This document shows positions 1 through 7,243 of a stretch of DNA of 64,000 nucleotides, piece by piece (within the stretch, counting starts at the first letter, position 1; the number at the start of each line of letters is the position of its first letter). The position numbers and the translations under genes are program-made. A model generated the notes under the pieces. That model did no database searches. It had not been told where the DNA came from and saw only the letters and a list, made by a program, of their open reading frames with translations. Source of the stretch: DATCJU01 sp036562635 (GTDB lineage: Bacteria; Actinomycetota; Actinomycetes; Mycobacteriales; Pseudonocardiaceae); NCBI GenBank assembly GCA_036562635.1, contig DATCJU010000011.1:1-64000 (forward strand), read 5' to 3'.

Positions 1-1421
1 GCCTGCACGATCGCCGCCCGGTCGGTGGCGAACACCGCCCCGGTCAGCCCGTAGGGGGCGGTACGGTCCACCAGCTCCAGCACCTGCGAGTACTCGGCGT
101 CCTCGTAGACGTACACCGCCAGGATCGGCCCGAAGAACTCGCGGCTGAAGATCTCGTGCTCGGGGTTGTCGCTCAGCAGCACGGTCGGCCGGACGAAGTA
201 CCCCACCGAGTCGTCGGCGGTACCACCGGCCAGCACCTGTACCGAGTCGTCGGCGTGTGCGGCCTGCAGCACCCCGGCCAGGCGGTCGAACGCGCGCCGG
301 TCGATGACCGCGCCCATGAAGTTCGACAGGTCGGTGACATCCCCCATGGTGAGCGACTCGACGGTGGCCAGGAAGTCGTCCCGGATGCGCTCCCACAGCG
401 AGCGCGGCAGGTAGGCGCGGGAGGCGGCCGAGCACTTCTGGCCCTGGTACTCGAAGGCCCCGCGGACCAACCCGGTGACCAGCGCGGCCGGGTCGGCCGA
501 GGGGTGGGCGACGACGAAGTCCTTGCCGCCGGTCTCGCCGACCAGTCGCGGGTAGCTGCGGTACCCGGCGATGTTCTCCCCGACCGTCCGCCACAGGTGC
601 TGGAAGGTGGCGGTGGAGCCGGTGAAGTGGATACCGGCCAGGTCCGGGTGGGTGAGCGCGACCTCACTGACCGCCAGACCGTCCCCCGGCAGCATGTTGA
701 TCACGCCCGGGGGCAGACCGGCCTCCTCCAGCAGCCGCATGGTGTAGTGCGCGGCGAGCTGCTGGGTCGGCGAGGGCTTCCAGATCACCGTGTTGCCCAT
801 CAGCGCCGGCGCGGTGGGCAGGTTGCCGGCGATGGCGGTGAAGTTGAACGGGGTGATCGCGTAGACGAAACCGTCCAGCGGGCGGTAGTCCATGCGGTTC
901 CACACCCCCGGCGAGTTCACCGGCTGGTCGGCCAGCAGCTGCCGGGCGAAGTGGACGTTGAACCGCCAGAAGTCGACCAGCTCGCAGGGGCTGTCGATCT
1001 CGGCCTGCTGCACCGTCTTGGACTGGCCCAGCATGGTGGCCGCGGCCAGCTTCGCCCGCCACGGCCCGGACAGCAGGTCGGCGGCGCGCAGGAAGATCGC
1101 CGCACGCTCGTCGAAGCTCAACGCCCGCCACGCCGGGGCGGCCTCGGCCGCCGCAGCGATGGCGTCCTTGGCGTCCTGCTGGGTCGACTGGCGCAGGGTG
1201 CCGAGCACGGCGTGGTGGTTGTGCGGCTGCACCACGTCGACCGGCTCCCCGCCACCCATCCGCCACTCCCCGCCGATGCAGGCCGGCAGGTCGATCGGGG
1301 TGGCGGACAGCTCCGCCAGCTGCTTCTCCAACCGAGCACGCTCGGGGCTGCCCGGGGCGTAGCTCAGGACCGGCTCGTTCACCGGTGCCGGCGGGGCGGT
1401 CACGGCATCCAGATACGACAT
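1..1421 (-). CDS. pruA: 1-pyrroline-5-carboxylate dehydrogenase, C-terminus cut by the window edge
   Basis: This enzyme oxidises glutamate semialdehyde/P5C to glutamate with NAD+, the second step of proline catabolism. About 473 residues are visible. The aldehyde dehydrogenase fold can be followed through the substrate/NAD region (ITPFNFTAIAGNLPTAPAL), GSTATF, the ETGGKD segment with the general-base Glu, and GQKCSA with the catalytic Cys. The ATG at 1419-1421 begins MSYLDAVTAPP. The C-terminus runs off the left edge. It lies 20 nt downstream of the proline dehydrogenase gene on the same strand, so the pair is probably co-transcribed. This is the monofunctional actinobacterial arrangement, not a fused PutA. 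Confidence 0.95.
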   Translation of the reverse strand, partial: MSYLDAVTAPPAPVNEPVLSYAPGSPERARLEKQLAELSATPIDLPACIGGEWRMGGGEPVDVVQPHNHHAVLGTLRQSTQQDAKDAIAAAAEAAPAWRALSFDERAAIFLRAADLLSGPWRAKLAAATMLGQSKTVQQAEIDSPCELVDFWRFNVHFARQLLADQPVNSPGVWNRMDYRPLDGFVYAITPFNFTAIAGNLPTAPALMGNTVIWKPSPTQQLAAHYTMRLLEEAGLPPGVINMLPGDGLAVSEVALTHPDLAGIHFTGSTATFQHLWRTVGENIAGYRSYPRLVGETGGKDFVVAHPSADPAALVTGLVRGAFEYQGQKCSAASRAYLPRSLWERIRDDFLATVESLTMGDVTDLSNFMGAVIDRRAFDRLAGVLQAAHADDSVQVLAGGTADDSVGYFVRPTVLLSDNPEHEIFSREFFGPILAVYVYEDAEYSQVLELVDRTAPYGLTGAVFATDRAAIVQ

Positions 1422-1441
1422 GGACGATTCCCTTCGACGGT

Positions 1442-2377
1442 TCAGGAGCGGGACCCCAGAGCGCGGAGGAAGAACGCGACGTTGGCCGGACGCTCGGCGA
1501 GACGACGCATGAAGTAGCCGTACCAGTCGGTGCCGTACGGCACGTACACGCGCATCCGCTCGCCGGCCGCAGCCAGACGGCGCTGTTCCTCGGGGCGGAT
1601 GCCGTAGAGCATCTGGAACTCGTAGCTGCCCGGAGCACGGCCGAGCCGGCGGGCCAGGTCGAGGGTGATGGCGATCAGACGCGGGTCGTGGCTGGCGACC
1701 ATCGGGTAGCCCTCGCCGCCCATCAGGATGCGCAGGCACCGCACGTAGGCCCGGTCGACCTCGGCCTTGTCCTGGTAGGCCACCGAGGCGGGCTCGGCGT
1801 AGGCGCCCTTGACCAGGCGGACCCGCGAGCCGGCGTGGGCCAGGTCGCGGCAGTCCCCCTCGGTACGGCGCAGACAGGACTGCAGCACCGCACCCACCCA
1901 GGGGAAGTCGGCGCGCAGCTCACGCAGGATGCCCAGGGTGGAGTCCACGGTGGTGTGGTCCTCCATGTCCAGGGTCACGGTGGTGCCGACGGCGGCCGCG
2001 GCCTGGCAGATGGCGCGGGCGTTCTCCAGGGCGATCCGGTCACCGTCGCGGGCCAGGGCCTGTCCCAGGGCGGACAGCTTGACCGACACCTCCGCGCGGT
2101 CGGTCAGGCCCAGTTCACCCAGCTTGGCCAGCAGGCTCAGGTAGGCGTCCCGGGTACGGGCGGCCTGCTCCGCGTCGAGGGTGTCCTCCCCGAGGTGGTC
2201 CAGGGTGACGTACAGGTTGGCCGCCACCAGCTCACGGGTGGCGCGCAGCGCGTCCTGAAGCTCCTCACCGGCCACGAACCGGTCCACCACCTTGCGGGTG
2301 ACCGGGATGGTGGTGACCAGGTTGCGTGCCAGTGGGCTGCGCGAAGCGGACAGCAGGATCTGACCGAGCACCTTCAC
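1442..2377 (-). CDS. Proline dehydrogenase (monofunctional PRODH)
   Basis: FAD-dependent oxidation of proline to pyrroline-5-carboxylate, passing electrons to quinones. The 311-residue length matches the short monofunctional actinobacterial/Deinococcus PRODH (the pruB/putB type). Visible family features are the barrel segments VTLDMEDHTTVD, LRLVKGAYAEPASVAY (flavin/active-site Lys region), MVASHDPRLI and the C-terminal YVPYGTDWYGYFMRRLAERPANVAFFLRAL, whose paired arginines bind proline carboxylate. It is the first gene of a pruB-pruA pair, divergent from the PucR-type regulator at 2504. The ATG at 2377 is the first plausible start. Confidence 0.95.
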   Translation of the reverse strand: MKVLGQILLSASRSPLARNLVTTIPVTRKVVDRFVAGEELQDALRATRELVAANLYVTLDHLGEDTLDAEQAARTRDAYLSLLAKLGELGLTDRAEVSVKLSALGQALARDGDRIALENARAICQAAAAVGTTVTLDMEDHTTVDSTLGILRELRADFPWVGAVLQSCLRRTEGDCRDLAHAGSRVRLVKGAYAEPASVAYQDKAEVDRAYVRCLRILMGGEGYPMVASHDPRLIAITLDLARRLGRAPGSYEFQMLYGIRPEEQRRLAAAGERMRVYVPYGTDWYGYFMRRLAERPANVAFFLRALGSRS

Positions 2378-2436
2378 TGACCTCCGGTCGTGCGAAACAC
2401 TCTGAACCTAAGCGCCGCACGCCCCGGACAACCATC

Positions 2437-2479
2437 GACAGATGTCACGCGTTCTGCCGCTTTCTCTCATACATCTGTC
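2437..2479. promoter_or_regulatory. Inverted repeat, candidate operator between proline genes and regulator
   Basis: Arms GACAGATGT (2437-2445) and ACATCTGTC (2471-2479) are perfect 9-bp complements separated by 25 bp. They sit in the 126-bp divergent region between proline dehydrogenase and the PucR-type regulator. The position and symmetry suit the binding site of a dimeric regulator controlling both directions. This is inference from position, not a known consensus. Confidence 0.5.
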
Positions 2480-2503
2480 CAAGAGGTGCGGCAGACTGGT
2501 CGG

Positions 2504-3673
2504 GTGCTCCCCGATCTGCAGGACATCGTCGACGAGGTGGCCCAGCTCCTGGGTGCCCCGGCCACCCTGGAGGACCGCGACTTCAACCTGGTGGCCTTCG
2601 GCGCTCACGGTGTGGAGATCGACGAGGTACGGCAGCAGTCGATCCTGCGCCGCAAGGCCTCCGCCGAGGTGCGTGCCTGGTTCGAACAGTTCGGCATCGC
2701 CACCAGCGACACCCCGGTACGCACCCCCGCCAGCCGGGAACTCGGCGTCCTGGGGCGGCTGTGCATCCCGGTGCGCTGGAACGGCGTGACCTACGGCTAC
2801 CTGTGGCTGCTGGACGACCGCAACGAGATCGACGAGACACAACTGCCCGCGGCGATGGTGTTGGCGGACCGGGCGGCCGTACTGATGGCCCAGCAGGCCC
2901 GAGCCCGGCAGGACCTGGCCCTGCGGTTGGGAGACCTGCTCTCCCCCTACCCGGAGGTGGTCGAACGTGCGGCAGCCGAACTCGACGACCTGGGCGTGCT
3001 CTCCCGCGGGGTGCCGGTGGTCGTGGTCGTCCTGGGCACGACGGGGTCGACGGGCAGGAAGACCACGCCGATCAACCTGTGGGGGCTGCCCCGATCGGTG
3101 CTGGCCGCCCCCGGCGAGGACCACACCACCCTGCTGGTGCCGTTGAGCACCTCGGGCGACCTCGGCCCGGCACGCAAGATCGCCCGCAGGGCGTGGGAGC
3201 TGTACGCCGAGCAGCTGGACCCCGCGCAGCGCACCTGCCTGGTGGCCGGCGTGGGCTCACCGCGCCCGGACCTGGCGCAGGCACGGGCCAGCTACCAGCA
3301 GGCCCGGCTGGCGGTACGGGTGGGTCAGGTGGTACCCGAACACCGACCCGTTGCCGAGTGGGCGGCGCTGGGGGTGCACCGGCTGTTGGCCTGCGGCCCG
3401 GACCAGGCACTGCGTGAGGCCGTGCTGGGCACGGCGGTGCGCCGCCTGCTCACCGCGGCCGACCCGGAACTGCGCCGCACCGCGGAGGTGTACCTGGCCG
3501 AGGCGGGCAACGCCCAGCGTACGGCAGCCGCCCTCGGCATCCACCGGCAGACCTTGTACTACCGGCTCGGCCGGATCGAGAAGATCACCGGACTGTGCCT
3601 GTCCCGGGGACAGGACCGCCTGGAGTTGCACCTGGGCCTGACCATGGCCCGGGTCCTGGATCCCGAGCCCTGA
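2504..3673 (+). CDS. PucR-family transcriptional regulator of proline catabolism (PruC-like)
   Basis: About 389 residues from GTG 2504 (VLPDLQDIVDEVAQLLG). The open frame continues upstream to 2390, but that part would cover the divergent promoter and the inverted repeat. The C-terminal ~60 residues form the PucR-type helix-turn-helix: the sequence AGNAQRTAAALGIHRQTLYYRLGR is typical HTH_30, followed by KITGL and a helical end. The middle part resembles the GGDEF-like linker of CdaR/PucR proteins. In mycobacteria a PucR-type activator (PruC) beside pruBA responds to proline. The divergent position here suggests the same role. Confidence 0.85.
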   Translation: MLPDLQDIVDEVAQLLGAPATLEDRDFNLVAFGAHGVEIDEVRQQSILRRKASAEVRAWFEQFGIATSDTPVRTPASRELGVLGRLCIPVRWNGVTYGYLWLLDDRNEIDETQLPAAMVLADRAAVLMAQQARARQDLALRLGDLLSPYPEVVERAAAELDDLGVLSRGVPVVVVVLGTTGSTGRKTTPINLWGLPRSVLAAPGEDHTTLLVPLSTSGDLGPARKIARRAWELYAEQLDPAQRTCLVAGVGSPRPDLAQARASYQQARLAVRVGQVVPEHRPVAEWAALGVHRLLACGPDQALREAVLGTAVRRLLTAADPELRRTAEVYLAEAGNAQRTAAALGIHRQTLYYRLGRIEKITGLCLSRGQDRLELHLGLTMARVLDPEP

Positions 3674-3684
3674 GCCTGCCGCGG

Positions 3685-4578
3685 TCAGCTCCTGGAGGAG
3701 GTCCGTGTCACGGTGAACAGCAGCGGGGAGCGGACACCGAGTCCGGCGGCGATGTCGGCGACGGTCTCGGCCAGCCAACCGATCGCCTCGCACGACCACT
3801 CGAGGAGTTCGCCACGCAGCACCACACCGTGCAGGGGTGGGCCGTTCCAGAACGCGTCGTCGAACGGCGGCGGGAGCACGGCTTCCAGCCCGGCGACCGC
3901 ACAGGAGTGGCACGCGAACACGTCCTGTTCCAGGCGACCGAGGTGGTCGGCAAGTTCCCGTGCAACCGCGGTGACCGAGGGATCCCGGCCACTGTTGACG
4001 TTGATCTCCACCGCCGTTCTCGACCGCGGGTCGCACTCGGCGAACCAGCCGGTCGTGTGCAACGACGGCACAGACACGCTCCTCGGGCGTGCGGAGGGAT
4101 CGAGTCCCTGGACCGGCAGCAGCACCTGCACCGCGGAGAGGGTCAACGTGCCCACCCGCGTCGTCGTGTCCACGGCACACCGCAGGAACGGCTGTACCGG
4201 GAGCGGCCGGTCGACGGCCACCGCACTGGCCTCGACCTGGAACCACGAGACCAGATGCGCGCCAGGAGCAGCCAGGGGATGAGTCCACCCGGCGTCGTTC
4301 ATGGCCCACAGCCCTGGCGCGAGGAGCGGGTGCTCCCCGGTGCTGTCCCCCTCGACCACGATCGACCTGTCGTCGAGCCACCCCAGAGCGAGCGACCGCT
4401 GGAGGAACAACGAGTAGGCGTCCTGTTCCGGCTCGGCCGCACGCCAGGCGTGCGGGACCAGCTCCCCGTACAGGGCCGCGAACAGGGGGCCCGCCGTCCG
4501 CGGAACCCCGGGTGCGATGCCCGGCCGCGCCGCGGTGCTGCGCTCCGCCGTACCGGATTCTCCCGAGTTCCTGTCCAA
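3685..4578 (-). CDS. Hypothetical protein
   Basis: 297 residues that I do not recognise. The TTG start at 4578 is chosen because an AGGAGG-rich ribosome site lies just upstream (on the minus strand AAGGAGGAGCG abuts it). No signal peptide or membrane helix is seen. The centre has several beta-like stretches (TLTLSAVQVLLPVQ, RTAVEINVNSG), then an ARELADHLGRLEQDVFACHSCAV segment and a C-terminal ETVADIAAGLGVRSPLLFTVTR. It converges on the PucR-type regulator with an 11-nt gap and has no obvious operon partner. Confidence 0.7.
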   Translation of the reverse strand: MDRNSGESGTAERSTAARPGIAPGVPRTAGPLFAALYGELVPHAWRAAEPEQDAYSLFLQRSLALGWLDDRSIVVEGDSTGEHPLLAPGLWAMNDAGWTHPLAAPGAHLVSWFQVEASAVAVDRPLPVQPFLRCAVDTTTRVGTLTLSAVQVLLPVQGLDPSARPRSVSVPSLHTTGWFAECDPRSRTAVEINVNSGRDPSVTAVARELADHLGRLEQDVFACHSCAVAGLEAVLPPPFDDAFWNGPPLHGVVLRGELLEWSCEAIGWLAETVADIAAGLGVRSPLLFTVTRTSSRS

Positions 4579-4742
4579 CGCTCCTCCTTCCTGGAGCCGC
4601 TACCTCTCAGGTAGCCATGTGCGCCGGTGGAACACCACCGTGCCGGCCGACCGCCCCGGGATTGGTCCCCTCCCCGTCGCCGGGACAACACGAGGGCAGC
4701 GGCTCGACAGCAGGGGGACCGGAGTCCGCACCCGTACGGTGA

Positions 4743-5210
4743 CTACTCCCCCTCGGCGTCCGCGTTGAGGAGCTTGCCCAGGTGCACCGTCTCCGGGTCG
4801 GAGGCGTAGTAGCCGAACGGTTCCACCCGGGTGTAGCCGGCCTTGCGGTACAGGGCCAGCGCCTCCGGCTGCCGCAACCCGGTCTCCAGGATCATCCGCC
4901 GTCGCCCGGCGGCCTGCGCGGAGCTTTCCAGCTCGGCCAGCAGTGCGCTGGCCAGACCACGGCGCCGCGCCGCCGGCACCACGTACAGGCGCTTGAGTTC
5001 GGCGTCGGGGCCGTTGGTGCGCCACCCCCCACAGGCGACCGGGGCACCGTCGAGATAGCCGACCAGGAACACGCCGTGGGGCTCGGCGAACTCGGTCGGC
5101 TGCACCACGGTCTGGTCCACGTCGCCGTAGCGGGCCAACTCGTCCTGCTGGGCCTCGTCGATCAGGTGGGCCGCATCGGGGTGGTCGTAGCTGGTGACCT
5201 TGATCTGCAC
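4743..5210 (-). CDS. GNAT family N-acetyltransferase
   Basis: 155 residues from GTG 5210 (VQIKVTSYDHPDAAHLIDE). The open frame extends to 5438 but would then overlap the divergent MBL gene, and that extension lacks domain similarity. The acetyl-CoA-binding motif A is clear: LKRLYVVPAARRRGLASALLAELE, followed by ILETGLRQPEALALYRKAGYTRVEPFGYY, the typical GNAT C-terminus. The substrate is unknown. The gene is divergent from the MBL hydrolase at 5431. Confidence 0.85.
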   Translation of the reverse strand: MQIKVTSYDHPDAAHLIDEAQQDELARYGDVDQTVVQPTEFAEPHGVFLVGYLDGAPVACGGWRTNGPDAELKRLYVVPAARRRGLASALLAELESSAQAAGRRRMILETGLRQPEALALYRKAGYTRVEPFGYYASDPETVHLGKLLNADAEGE

Positions 5211-5417
5211 GGGCCGTATCGTGGTGCATCCCCCACCGGACACGCCAACGAATTGGGCATCGACGACACCTCCGGCATGTCGCGCAGGGGCGGGGAGCCG
5301 GTCGTGAGCTGCTGGTCCGGCTCGGAAGTGTCCACTGTGGCCGACGCGGTGTCCGAGCGCGGCGACCCCGGTGTTGCGCTGAGAGTGAATCTCGCAGCCT
5401 ACCACCCCGCTGGGATC

Positions 5418-5423
5418 TAGCCT
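5418..5423 (+). promoter_or_regulatory. Possible -10 box of a leaderless transcript for the MBL gene
   Basis: TAGCCT ends 7 nt before the GTG at 5431 and no ribosome-binding site is visible. This spacing is what is seen in leaderless actinobacterial mRNAs. Confidence 0.35.
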
Positions 5424-5430
5424 CCACACC

Positions 5431-6138
5431 GTGACCATCGTCGAATTACGCCCCCATCTGTACCGTCTGATCCTGGGCCGCTACCAGGCCTACCTGTGGC
5501 GGGACCAGGACTCGGTCACACTGGTCGACACCGGAGAGGCCGGATCGGGAACCGTGATCGCCGGCCTGCTGCGGGAGATCGGACTCGCCCCCTCCGACGT
5601 GGACCGGGTTGTCCTCACCCACTTCCACGACGACCACGTCGGCTCCGCCGCCGAGATCGCCTCGTGGGGCGACGTGGAGATCGTCACGCACACCGCGGAG
5701 GCCCCGATCATCCGCGGGGAACGGCCCGGCCCGGCACCGGTTCTCAACGACTTCGAACGCGAGTTGCTCGAGCGGGTCGCCGCCGGACTGCCGTCTGCAC
5801 CCCCGGTCCGCGTCGACCGGGAGGTACGTGACGGTGACGTGCTCGACATCGGCGGTGGCGCCCGGGTGATCTCCACACCCGGTCACACCGACGGCAGCAT
5901 CGCCCTGTACCTGCCCGAGCACGGGGTACTGCTGACCGGGGACATCGCCGCCGAATACGAAGGCGAGATCATCCTCGGTCCGTTCAACCTGGACCCCGCC
6001 CTGGCCGCCGAGTCGTTCCGTCGCCTGGCCGAGCTCGACGTGGACGTGGTCGGTTTCGGCCACGGCGAGCCGGTCCTGCGCGACGGCGGAGCCCTCCTGC
6101 GGCGTGCCGCGGCCGCCCTGGACCAGGGAGCCGGCTGA
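5431..6138 (+). CDS. MBL-fold metallo-hydrolase
   Basis: 235 residues, GTG start. The metallo-beta-lactamase zinc motif is present as THFHDDHVG (about residues 62-70), with the later ligands in STPGHTDGS, LLTGDIA and VGFGHGEP. This is the glyoxalase II/small-molecule hydrolase layout. The substrate cannot be told. It is a single gene, divergent from the GNAT gene and followed by a short gap with a palindrome before the SDR. Confidence 0.88.
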   Translation: MTIVELRPHLYRLILGRYQAYLWRDQDSVTLVDTGEAGSGTVIAGLLREIGLAPSDVDRVVLTHFHDDHVGSAAEIASWGDVEIVTHTAEAPIIRGERPGPAPVLNDFERELLERVAAGLPSAPPVRVDREVRDGDVLDIGGGARVISTPGHTDGSIALYLPEHGVLLTGDIAAEYEGEIILGPFNLDPALAAESFRRLAELDVDVVGFGHGEPVLRDGGALLRRAAAALDQGAG

Positions 6139-6189
6139 GCCGGTTCCCACGCCCGACGTCCCCACCCCACACACACGGGTGGCTCTCAC

Positions 6190-6216
6190 GGTCCCTGACA
6201 CGAGGTGTCAGGGACC
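6190..6216. promoter_or_regulatory. Perfect 12-bp inverted repeat upstream of the SDR
   Basis: GGTCCCTGACAC-GAG-GTGTCAGGGACC spans 6190-6216, between the MBL stop and the SDR ribosome site at 6255. The core TGACAC-N3-GTGTCA is typical of dimeric repressor operators such as TetR-type sites. It could equally act as a terminator hairpin for the MBL gene, but no T-tract follows. Confidence 0.5.
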
Positions 6217-6268
6217 GCCGCGCAGAGTGGGGTCGGCACGAGGAACCCATGGTCAGGAGGCCGACCGG

Positions 6269-7186
6269 ATGGGCACGGAACTGCACGGCAAGGTGGCACT
6301 GGTCGCGGGCGGAACCCGCGGCGCGAGCCGGGCTATCGCCGTGGAACTGGGGCGGGCCGGCGCGACCGTGTACGTCACCGGACGCACCAGCGGCACCCAG
6401 CGTTCGGAGGTGAACCGCCCTGAGACGATCGAACAGACGGCCGAACTGGTCACCCGGGCCGGTGGTGAGGGCATCGCCGTGCGGGTGGACCACCTCGACC
6501 CCGAGCAGGTGCGATCCCTGGTGCACCGGATCGACGGCGAACACGGCCGGCTGGACGTGCTGGTCAACGGGATCTGGGGCGGGGACCCGTACATCGCGTG
6601 GGGCAGGCGGGTGTGGGAGCACTCCCTGGACGAGGGCCTGCGGATGCTCCGGCTGGGCATCGACACCCACGCGATCACCAGCCACTTCGCCCTGCCGCTG
6701 CTCATCCGCCGCCCCGGCGGGCTGGTCATCGAGATGACCGACGGCACCGCCGAGTACAACGCCAAGTACCGGGATCAGGCGGGGTACTTCTTCTACCTGG
6801 CCAAGACCGCCGCACATCACATGGCGATCGCCCTGGCCGAGGAGCTGCGCCCCTTCGGGGGCACGGCGGTGGCGCTGACCCCGGGCTGGCTGCGCTCGGA
6901 GGCGATGCTGGAGCACTACGGGGTCACCGAGGAGAACTGGCGCGACGCCACCGCACAGGAGCCGCACTTCTGCATCTCCGAGTCCCCGGTCTACGTGGGT
7001 CGGGCGGCCGTCGCACTGGCCACCGATCCCCAGGTGGCGCGCTGGTCGGGACAGACGCTCTCCAGCGGGCAGCTGGCCCAGGTGTACGGCTTCACCGACG
7101 TCGACGGCACCCGACCGGACGGGTGGCGGTACATGGTGGAGGTCGCGGACGCCGGCAGACCGGCCGACGACACCGGCTACCGGTGA
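6269..7186 (+). CDS. SDR family oxidoreductase
   Basis: 305 residues from ATG 6269, which has AGGAGG at 6255-6260. The open frame to 6104 would overlap the MBL gene and the palindrome. NAD(P) binding is shown by VALVAGGTRGASRAIA near the N-terminus and VLVNGIWGGDPY in the middle. The catalytic YxxxK is YLAK in the segment YFFYLAKTAAHHMAIALAEELRP. It is longer than a classical ~250-residue SDR, with an extended C-terminal part (GQTLSSGQLAQVYGFTDVDGTRPDGWRYM). The substrate is unknown. A palindrome just upstream suggests dedicated regulation. Confidence 0.87.
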   Translation: MGTELHGKVALVAGGTRGASRAIAVELGRAGATVYVTGRTSGTQRSEVNRPETIEQTAELVTRAGGEGIAVRVDHLDPEQVRSLVHRIDGEHGRLDVLVNGIWGGDPYIAWGRRVWEHSLDEGLRMLRLGIDTHAITSHFALPLLIRRPGGLVIEMTDGTAEYNAKYRDQAGYFFYLAKTAAHHMAIALAEELRPFGGTAVALTPGWLRSEAMLEHYGVTEENWRDATAQEPHFCISESPVYVGRAAVALATDPQVARWSGQTLSSGQLAQVYGFTDVDGTRPDGWRYMVEVADAGRPADDTGYR

Positions 7187-7196
7187 ACCCCACGCA

Positions 7197-7240
7197 GGGT
7201 GGGGTGTCGTTCCCGGGACGTCGGGGACAACACCCCACCC
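7197..7240. terminator. Bidirectional terminator hairpin between convergent genes
   Basis: GGGTGGGGTGT (7197-7207) pairs perfectly with ACACCCCACCC (7230-7240). A competing 7-bp hairpin (ACCCCAC 7187-7193 with GTGGGGT) overlaps it. It lies between the SDR stop and the LuxR-type gene stop at 7244. Confidence 0.6.
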
Positions 7241-7243
7241 CGG

